Shown here: in pieces, positions 40,108 to 46,356 of the stretch
Position numbering within the stretch: position 1 is the first letter of the stretch
Layout of the letters: every line of letters begins with the position of its first letter
Source of the DNA: CAG-1000 sp964545285
GTDB taxonomy: Bacteria > Bacillota_I > Bacilli_A > RF39 > UBA660
Direction of reading: 5' to 3'
Assembly (NCBI GenBank): GCA_964545285.1
Contig: CAZJEW010000004.1
Location: forward strand, 1 to 46,356
Length of the DNA stretch: 46,356 nt
Notes under the pieces: model-generated
What the model was told of the DNA's origin: nothing
The model's input: only the letters and a program-made list of their open reading frames with translations
The model's database searches: none
Translations under genes and position numbers: made by a program

Positions 40108-41266
40108 ATTTATTTTCATCACTTTTATACTCAAAGAAATGATATTTTTCATCAAAGAATTCATATATAATCTTAATAATAGCTACTAAAGGAGTTGCAA
40201 TTACCATACCAAATATACCCCAGAAATAACCAAATACTAATAATGATAATAATATTGTTATAGGACTCAAATTCATTTTTTTACTCATTACTAATGGTTG
40301 CAATAAATTTCCATCAATTGTTTGAACAATCAATATAAATACTAAAGTTAAAATTCCTATTAAAGGACTTTCTGTAAATCCTATTGCACCTGCTACTGCA
40401 GCTCCTATATAAGGACCAATATAAGGTATTAAATTAGTAATAACACATACGAACGATATTAATACTGGTGCATTTAATCCAATAATAGAAAAACCAATAA
40501 TAGAAACTATAAATAACAGTAGCGATAACCATAATGTTCCAATGATAAATGCATATGAAGTAGTACTGATTCTTGAAGTTAATACCTTCAATTCTTTTCT
40601 TGCATTCTTAGGAAACAATTTAGAAAAACCTTCGCAGAAATTATCATAATCAAATAACAAATAAAATCCCAAAATCAAACTAAGAACAATGTTGCCTATT
40701 CCACTGGCTATACCAGAAATAATATTGACAGTCATTTCTGGCAATCCTTTTTGTAAATCAGAAGCCATTTCAGTAATTTTTTTCAGAAACGATGCTTTAA
40801 CATTATCTAAATTTTGCAATGTAATATTAGATAATTTTAAGAACAAATCATTAATCCATTTATTAACATCACTAACAATATCCGGAATAGCAGCAACTAT
40901 ATCAGATATTTGTTCTGTTAAAGCAGGTACAGTAAATGCACACACTAAATATATTACTGCTAAAAATAATAAATAAGAAATAATAACTGCGAAAGTTTTA
41001 TTAACTTTTTTATTAATTAATCTTTTAACTAACGGATTTAATAACCACGCAAAGAAAAAGCCTATAAATAATGGAGATATTATGGAAATGATTTTACCTA
41101 TAAAAGTCATTATACCCCATTCTTTAAATATTAAACTTATAACATATACAAGCAAGATAATAAACAATACAAATAATACTTTTAAAATTTTATTTCCAGT
41201 ATTTATTAAATCATTAACTTTTAAAGTATTAACTTTTTTTTCATCAGAATTTTTTCTAATCATCAT
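40106..41266 (-). CDS. AI-2E family transporter
   Basis: The start is the ATG at 41266 (AGGA 6 bases upstream; 41263 is as good). The 386-residue protein has about 8 membrane helices with the AI-2E transporter (PF01594) layout: two helices, an external loop of amphipathic helices, then a C-terminal set with LISFVCVITNLIPYIGPYIG and LNLSPITILLSLLVFGYFWG (shortened: ITNLIPYIGPYIG, VFGYFWGIFGM). The family name comes from E. coli TqsA; members export diverse substrates, so the substrate here is unknown. Confidence 0.9.
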   Translation of the reverse strand: MMIRKNSDEKKVNTLKVNDLINTGNKILKVLFVLFIILLVYVISLIFKEWGIMTFIGKIISIISPLFIGFFFAWLLNPLVKRLINKKVNKTFAVIISYLLFLAVIYLVCAFTVPALTEQISDIVAAIPDIVSDVNKWINDLFLKLSNITLQNLDNVKASFLKKITEMASDLQKGLPEMTVNIISGIASGIGNIVLSLILGFYLLFDYDNFCEGFSKLFPKNARKELKVLTSRISTTSYAFIIGTLWLSLLLFIVSIIGFSIIGLNAPVLISFVCVITNLIPYIGPYIGAAVAGAIGFTESPLIGILTLVFILIVQTIDGNLLQPLVMSKKMNLSPITILLSLLVFGYFWGIFGMVIATPLVAIIKIIYEFFDEKYHFFEYKSDENK

Positions 41267-41302
41267 ATCACATCCTATGTTAATATTAGCACATTTTTTA
41301 CT

Positions 41303-41327
41303 AAAAAAATAGTTCAAATGAACTATT
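41303..41327 (-). terminator. Terminator after the 43-residue peptide gene
   Basis: 8-bp stem AATAGTTC/GAACTATT, 4-base loop, T run on the minus strand. It contains the stop codon of the small gene, as for spoVS, ftsZ and gatB. Confidence 0.85.
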
Positions 41328-41454
41328 TTACTTCTTTAACCTTTCTATTTACTTTTTTGAATTGCTTAATTATATCTTTATTATATTTTTGATATAAAAG
41401 TGTAGATCCAATTCCGCATCCAAAAGCAATAGTAGCACTAAATAGTTTAATAAT
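41323..41454 (-). CDS. 43-residue membrane peptide, probable ATT start
   Basis: Between recD2 and the AI-2E gene a short frame of 43 codons ends in TAG at 41323 and is followed at once by a strong terminator. It has no ATG, GTG or TTG near the start. AAGGAG lies exactly 6 bases before an ATT at 41454. The product has one membrane helix (FSATIAFGCGIGSTLLYQK) and a Lys-rich amphipathic helix (QFKKVNRKVKEVK), a YtxH-like or holin-like shape. The frame through the GTG at 41459 gives only 28 residues of no clear type. It may be translated at the end of the recD2 transcript. Confidence 0.55.
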   Translation of the reverse strand: MIKLFSATIAFGCGIGSTLLYQKYNKDIIKQFKKVNRKVKEVK

Positions 41455-41480
41455 ATCACTCTCCTTAATATTATTATTTA

Positions 41481-43649
41481 TTAATTATCATTATTTATAC
41501 ATTTAAGTATAGTTTTTCTATTAGTAGCATATAAAGTATTTATTGATTTATTTAGTGATTCTAACGTACCAATTATTATTAAACTTTTCTTTGCTCTTGT
41601 AACAGCAGTATATATTAATTTATTATAAAACATTCGATTAAAACTTTTTGATAATATTACTATTACGTTATCATACTCACTTCCCTGTGCTTTATGAATA
41701 CTAATAGCATAAGCTAAATTAAATTTATCAAATTCACCTGAATGATATTCAACATAATTTCCTAAAAAATCTATAGTAACAATAAGTTTTTTATCAATGT
41801 ATTTTATATCTTTTATATATCCAATATCACCATTATATACATTATTATCAACATCATTTACAAGTTGGATTACCTTGTCTCCAACTCTATAATATGTATC
41901 ATTAATTAAATATTTTTCATTATTAGAATTAAAAATATCTGCCATAATTCTGTTTAAATTGTCTATTCCATTTATACCCTTATACATAGGAGCAAGTACT
42001 TGAAAATTATCTATTTTGATATCTTTCTTATTTGCTTTTTCACATATTTGAATTAAATAAGATATAATGTTCTCATCATCAGATTCTATAAATTTAAAAT
42101 CTTCGTAACTATTATCAATTTCATTAAATGTTTTAATATTTTTAATATCGTTAGCTAAATATGAAATATAACTTCCATTTTTAACACGATAAATGTTAGT
42201 TAAGCATTTACTTTTAATATTTTCATTATTAATCAAATTATTAAGGACGTCCCCTGGACCTATACTTGGAAGTTGATTAGCATCACCTACTAAAATAAGT
42301 TTAACCCTTAATTGAAGTCCTTTAAGTAAAGATGAAAACAAAAAAATATCTATCATACTAGATTCATCAACAATAACTAATTTATCTTTGCTTTTATTAT
42401 TTTCATTTATTTGAAAATCATCTGTTTCTTTATTCCATTTTAAATATTTATGAATAGTAGAAGCAGGAAAAATAACAGATTCAGCCATTCTTTTAGCGCT
42501 TCTACCCGTTGGAGCAAGTAAAGCAATCTCTTCTTCAGTGTATTCATTCAAATCTTCTAAAATGTCCACTATGGCTTTAATAATAGTAGTCTTTCCAGTA
42601 CCAGGACCACCAGTAATTATATAAAAATTATTGATAATACTACCAATAATAGCATCCTTTTGAACTAAATCAAAAACAATATTATTTCTTGTTTCATATT
42701 CTGAAATGAAATGATTAATTTTATCAATATTGTATTTATTTTTAATGCTGTTTAATCTTTCAATATTGTTAATAATTAAATATTCTGCCTCACTAAAATT
42801 ACTAAGACAAACCATATCATTTATTTCACAAATTATCTTATCATTAATTAATTTATTAATATATGCAAGAAAAGTATCTAATGAGAAAATACCCTTAAAA
42901 CACTTTTTCATCTTAATTAATAATTCTTCTTTACTTACTAAAGTATTTCCAGTCTCATAACACATATTAAAAATATTATGTTTAATTAAAGCTTCTATCC
43001 TAATAGAAGTATCCTCATTATTATTCTTTAAATATATAAGATCTAACTTATCAAAATTAATTATATCTACTAATTCATATATGTTATTATATACTATATC
43101 AAATAGTCTAGATTTATATTTAGTTAACAAATCGATAGATTCTTTTATACTAAATCCATATTCATTCAGCTTAATTATGTAATCTTGATTAAGTTCATTA
43201 TCGACTATTTTATCATGTATATTCTTAGCTTTCAGATATGTAATTCCCTGTACTAAAGATAATTTTTCAGGTTCTTTTTTTATTATATTAATTGTATCTT
43301 TTCCAAACTTTTCAACAATTCTTTTTGCAGTTTTAAGACCTACTCCTTTAAACATACCACTACTTAAATATAATACTATACTGTCAGTATCTGTAGGTTC
43401 TTTAATTTCATAAGAAGTAACATTGAGTTGAGTACCATATTTAGGGTGATTAACAATGTCACCATAAAATATATACTCTAAATTAGTATTTAATTCATTA
43501 AATGTACCCGTAAAACTAATTGATTTATCTGTATATTCATTTAATTCACTTATATTAGTTTCTTTAACTCTAAAAATTCCTACTTTATACAAACTAGATT
43601 CACTTTCAAAAATTATTGATTTAATATTACCTCTAATATAACATTTCAT
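41481..43649 (-). CDS. recD2: RecD2-type helicase
   Basis: RecD2 (722 residues) is the 5'-3' superfamily 1B helicase found without RecB/RecC. It has the RecD2 N-terminal domain (VKSIIFESESSLYKVGIF-like start; GSGMFKGVGLKTAKRIV helix-hairpin-helix), then Walker A TGGPGTGKTTI, Walker B VIVDESSMID, and late motifs YAISIHKAQGSEYD and YTAVTRAKK. It acts in DNA repair and fork stability. The ATG at 43649 has no ribosome site; an extended -10 box (TGTTAAAAT) ends 7 bases before it, as for a leaderless mRNA. Confidence 0.93.
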   Translation of the reverse strand: MKCYIRGNIKSIIFESESSLYKVGIFRVKETNISELNEYTDKSISFTGTFNELNTNLEYIFYGDIVNHPKYGTQLNVTSYEIKEPTDTDSIVLYLSSGMFKGVGLKTAKRIVEKFGKDTINIIKKEPEKLSLVQGITYLKAKNIHDKIVDNELNQDYIIKLNEYGFSIKESIDLLTKYKSRLFDIVYNNIYELVDIINFDKLDLIYLKNNNEDTSIRIEALIKHNIFNMCYETGNTLVSKEELLIKMKKCFKGIFSLDTFLAYINKLINDKIICEINDMVCLSNFSEAEYLIINNIERLNSIKNKYNIDKINHFISEYETRNNIVFDLVQKDAIIGSIINNFYIITGGPGTGKTTIIKAIVDILEDLNEYTEEEIALLAPTGRSAKRMAESVIFPASTIHKYLKWNKETDDFQINENNKSKDKLVIVDESSMIDIFLFSSLLKGLQLRVKLILVGDANQLPSIGPGDVLNNLINNENIKSKCLTNIYRVKNGSYISYLANDIKNIKTFNEIDNSYEDFKFIESDDENIISYLIQICEKANKKDIKIDNFQVLAPMYKGINGIDNLNRIMADIFNSNNEKYLINDTYYRVGDKVIQLVNDVDNNVYNGDIGYIKDIKYIDKKLIVTIDFLGNYVEYHSGEFDKFNLAYAISIHKAQGSEYDNVIVILSKSFNRMFYNKLIYTAVTRAKKSLIIIGTLESLNKSINTLYATNRKTILKCINNDN

Positions 43650-43656
43650 GATTAAT

Positions 43657-43665
43657 ATTTTAACA
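43657..43665 (-). promoter_or_regulatory. Extended -10 promoter of recD2 placed for a leaderless mRNA
   Basis: TGTTAAAAT on the minus strand ends 7 bases before the ATG; no -35 box or Shine-Dalgarno site is seen. Confidence 0.45.
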
Positions 43666-43685
43666 TAATTGCTAATAATAAGATA

Positions 43686-46196
43686 TTATTTTTTATTATA
43701 TTTAATAGTAAATACAAATATGATTATTCCAATAATAGATATAATAGCTCCTATATTCTTATAAGGAGAAGTGTATTTAAATACTATACTATGATTCCCT
43801 TTATTTATTTTAAATCCTATAAATCCAGAGTTTATGTTTTCATATTTGGTTTTTATTCCATCAACCATTATTTCAAATCCATCTTGGTATGGTATGGTTG
43901 TAACAAAATATCCATCTTTTTTATTATTAACAGAAGTATATATGTAATCTCCTTTAGTTAAATCTTTATCAATAATAGCTTCATCAACATTATTATTAAC
44001 ATTCTTAATATCATTATAATCTAAATAATATAATTTAATATTACTAATTTTATAATACCCTTTATAAAATTTAATTGTTAATTTATCCACGTTTTTATTT
44101 GAAAGAGTATATGTAAATGTTTTATTATTATTTTTATATTTCCACTGTTTACAAGTTAATTTATTAATTTGATTATTTATTATTATTGCTTGATCACCTT
44201 TTCTACAGTTTTGTTCTCTATCCATATCAAATGAAATCATTATTATTCTATTTTTAGCTTCAGGAGGAAGATAAATTATTATATTTGATTTATCAGTAGC
44301 TTTAAATGAATAACTGTTATTAGTTTTATTAACAGTAATATTATTGTAAGTATAATCCTCTATATTTAATTCATGAATCGAAGAATTAGTTTCACTAGTT
44401 TTCCCATTTTTAGTAACTACATAACGTAATAATATTTCATTATTATATGGAAAAGATAATTCATTAAAACTTTTTTCATTAAATGAATTATAACTTACAT
44501 ACATTAGCGGAAGAACATCTTTATTAATAAATGCATTTATATTTTTTAATGTTTTATATTTTGAATAACCAACTATATTATCGTTTTCAGATAATATGTA
44601 TTTATTATTCATAAACATTAAAAACATAATATTAGAATTAGAGGTTGTTAATAATTTATTTCTATATTCAATTGAATTATTAAAAACATCATAATAAAAT
44701 GCATTATAATTTTTATTATAAATAGATGAGTAAATAGTATCTTGATACATATTAATATTATTAAATATTGAATTAGAATTAACTCTATTATCAACAAAAG
44801 AAGAAATTCTATATATTGCATTATCATTGTTAGTGATATGATCAATTAAAGTTTTCTGATCAGTATAATTACTAAATATTGGATTATCTTTTGATATTAA
44901 ATCGTCATGCGTATTAACAATAAGAGATAAGATAATTGATATAATAATTATATAACAATTGAATAATTTAAATTTTTTTCTTTTGTATGTTAAGTATGTT
45001 AATAAAGTTGTAATAGATAAGGCACATAAAAACAATTTATATGATTGAGGGGTAAATATTATACATAAAGTTATTACAATTAATGAAATAGCACATAATT
45101 TATTGACTTTAATATTTAAATTATTAAAGTCATTTAAGAAAATTGCTATAGCAAAGCAATATAAAGGTACTAAAGGAATAAGAGTTTTAGAATCTAAATA
45201 CATTAATCCATTTAATAAATAATTAAATATTGGAAATATTATAAATAATATTAACATTATTCCTAAAAACATATTACTTTTATTCTTGTTTAATAATAAT
45301 GAAATAATTGACAATATGGATACAAATGTAAGTCCTAGTCCATATGAACTGTATAAGATATATGTAACATGTATTTTAGGAATAAGTAATTCACTTAGAG
45401 AAACACTAATTGATAAACTTCCCCTTCCAACTAATATAACATATAATTCAGGCACTAATAATATTCCACATATTAATATTCCAATTAGTATTGGAAAAAT
45501 AAATTTTATTCCATCTTTAATAAATTTTTTAAAGGATATTTTTTTATTAAATTTTATATATTTATATATACCATAAATAATTATACATATTATAGAAGGA
45601 ATACTATAGTAAAAATTCATTAATATTATTAGTACAACACACAATGTTAATAACCATTTATTATTATCTTTAAAATACTTATCAACACTTATTAATGATA
45701 GGATTAAAAATGGCATATAGTTAACAAACATAATATGTCTATGAGAATGAAATAGTAATGGACTTGCCGTCATAAAACAAATACTTGTTATTAATGATAC
45801 CCCTTCATCAAAATCATTTTTCCTTAAAAAATAATAAAACAATATTATTGATAAATATATCAACAAAACAGAAGAATAAATAATATAAGTACTCATATTA
45901 ATAAAGGGTAAAAGATATGAAATAATGATTATTGGATTTAATAATCCATAGTAAGCAAAATTATATATATTTTGTCCGGCTCCTAAATTAAATGCAAAAC
46001 TCGGAAAAAAATTATGTGTATCGTAAAATAATGTTCTAAAATAATCAGGAATAACAGAATGTTGACTAATCCAGTCTAAATTTGAACCCCATATATATTT
46101 ATTTCTTAATACAAAAAAAATAATAGCAATAAATATAATTGTTAATATTAATATATTATATAAATCTTTTTTATTATTCTTTCCCATAGAAAACAT
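43686..46196 (-). CDS. YfhO-family membrane protein
   Basis: The 836-residue protein has about 13 membrane helices in the first ~480 residues with an early DWISQHSVIPDYFRTLF motif region, a large external domain (~480-800, with jelly-roll-like strands), and one final helix. This is the YfhO (PF09586) layout, members of which add sugars to lipoteichoic acid in Bacillus and Listeria. The start may be the ATG at 46196 or the ATG at 46187. A TATAAT box at 46200-46195 would favour 46187, another near 46207-46212 favours 46196. Confidence 0.8.
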   Translation of the reverse strand: MFSMGKNNKKDLYNILILTIIFIAIIFFVLRNKYIWGSNLDWISQHSVIPDYFRTLFYDTHNFFPSFAFNLGAGQNIYNFAYYGLLNPIIIISYLLPFINMSTYIIYSSVLLIYLSIILFYYFLRKNDFDEGVSLITSICFMTASPLLFHSHRHIMFVNYMPFLILSLISVDKYFKDNNKWLLTLCVVLIILMNFYYSIPSIICIIIYGIYKYIKFNKKISFKKFIKDGIKFIFPILIGILICGILLVPELYVILVGRGSLSISVSLSELLIPKIHVTYILYSSYGLGLTFVSILSIISLLLNKNKSNMFLGIMLILFIIFPIFNYLLNGLMYLDSKTLIPLVPLYCFAIAIFLNDFNNLNIKVNKLCAISLIVITLCIIFTPQSYKLFLCALSITTLLTYLTYKRKKFKLFNCYIIIISIILSLIVNTHDDLISKDNPIFSNYTDQKTLIDHITNNDNAIYRISSFVDNRVNSNSIFNNINMYQDTIYSSIYNKNYNAFYYDVFNNSIEYRNKLLTTSNSNIMFLMFMNNKYILSENDNIVGYSKYKTLKNINAFINKDVLPLMYVSYNSFNEKSFNELSFPYNNEILLRYVVTKNGKTSETNSSIHELNIEDYTYNNITVNKTNNSYSFKATDKSNIIIYLPPEAKNRIIMISFDMDREQNCRKGDQAIIINNQINKLTCKQWKYKNNNKTFTYTLSNKNVDKLTIKFYKGYYKISNIKLYYLDYNDIKNVNNNVDEAIIDKDLTKGDYIYTSVNNKKDGYFVTTIPYQDGFEIMVDGIKTKYENINSGFIGFKINKGNHSIVFKYTSPYKNIGAIISIIGIIIFVFTIKYNKK

Positions 46197-46271
46197 TATA
46201 TCACTTATTATACATTTAGTATTTAAAATACTAGGAATAATTTATGATTTTACAATATAGATTAAAGAAAT

Positions 46272-46297
46272 AAAAAACTTGCATAATTAAATGCAAG
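46272..46297 (-). terminator. Terminator after tRNA-Arg
   Basis: 7-bp stem CTTGCAT/ATGCAAG, 6-base loop, then TTTTTT on the minus strand. Confidence 0.85.
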
Positions 46298-46309
46298 CAA
46301 TTAGCTAAA

Positions 46310-46356
46310 TGGTGTCCCTGAGAGGATTCTAACCTCCGACAACCTCCTTAGGAGGG
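46310..46356 (-). tRNA. tRNA-Arg (CCT), 3' half, with unusual T-loop
   Basis: The window ends inside this tRNA. From the anticodon loop on: loop CTCCTAA (anticodon CCT at 46352-46350), stem strand GGAGG, variable TTGTC, T-arm GGAGG-TTAGAAT-CCTCT, acceptor CAGGGAC, A and encoded CCA. The T-loop has A at position 56 where C is nearly universal. Confidence 0.88.

Noticed and set aside
41375..41459. GTG-started 28-residue frame overlapping the 43-residue peptide
   Set aside because: The GTG is within 1-2 bases of the AAGGAG site, too close, and the frame stops well before the terminator.
1..46356. CRISPR arrays, insertion sequences, integrases, prophage genes, rRNA
   Set aside because: I saw no regular spaced repeats, transposase or phage-like proteins, or rRNA in any part of the window.

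Overview
The window is a strongly AT-rich stretch of a low-GC Gram-positive type genome (Bacillota, or a relative between Bacilli and Mollicutes). It has a cell wall (D,D-carboxypeptidase, FtsA/FtsZ, CdaA/YbbR), T-box control of a tRNA synthetase operon, strong AGGAGG-type Shine-Dalgarno sites and a SpoVS homologue. UGA is a stop codon (aspS and gatC both end in TGA), so it is not a UGA=Trp mycoplasma. An uncultured gut Bacilli/RF39-like lineage is my guess, not something shown here. Almost all genes lie on the minus strand; the exceptions are a tRNA-Ile/tRNA-Glu pair, one two-helix membrane protein gene and a DUF378 gene.

Layout: (1) 1-2650: 5' part of rny, then a minus-strand operon of an unknown protein, a bacterial PH-domain protein and a D,D-carboxypeptidase. 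(2) 2752-4193: a secreted polysaccharide deacetylase with Ig-like repeats whose signal peptide is broken by a frameshift at a 10-base homopolymer. (3) 4270-10857: a T-box-controlled operon asnS-aspS-gatC-gatA-gatB. (4) 10869-13387: a large Gly-rich/Cys-rich secreted protein and two paralogous membrane-anchored proteins. (5) 13442-18695: topoisomerase IV (parE-parC) and a multi-pass membrane protein. (6) 18850-19757, plus strand: two tRNAs and an unknown membrane protein. (7) 19777-22784: a translation operon (YgjP-like metalloprotease, SpoU-family methyltransferase, rimM, trmD, unknown). (8) 22869-25031: a surface protein with a SipW-type signal and a C-type-lectin-like end resembling targets of diversity-generating retroelements. 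(9) 25113-28452: a leucine-rich-repeat/transglutaminase pair and an InlB-repeat protein. (10) 28581-31479: ftsZ, ftsA and a membrane-anchored beta protein. (11) 31567-35590: an MBOAT/DHHW polysaccharide O-acetylation cassette with a DUF4358 lipoprotein, then a GerS-like lipoprotein. (12) 35691-41266: DUF378, a small protein, cdaR-cdaA, spoVS, two membrane proteins and an AI-2E family exporter. (13) 41323-46356: a 43-residue membrane peptide gene, recD2, a YfhO family protein and a partial tRNA-Arg.

Intergenic spaces are very short, and the longest is the T-box leader. Intrinsic terminators often overlap the stop codon, and in several places the next gene's promoter starts inside or just after the terminator. 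The observations most worth following are: two genes that seem to start with ATT behind excellent Shine-Dalgarno sites; the homopolymer-disrupted deacetylase; the possibly hypervariable lectin-like surface protein; promoter -10 elements placed for leaderless transcripts (recD2 and one other gene); and two tRNAs with altered T-loop consensus bases.
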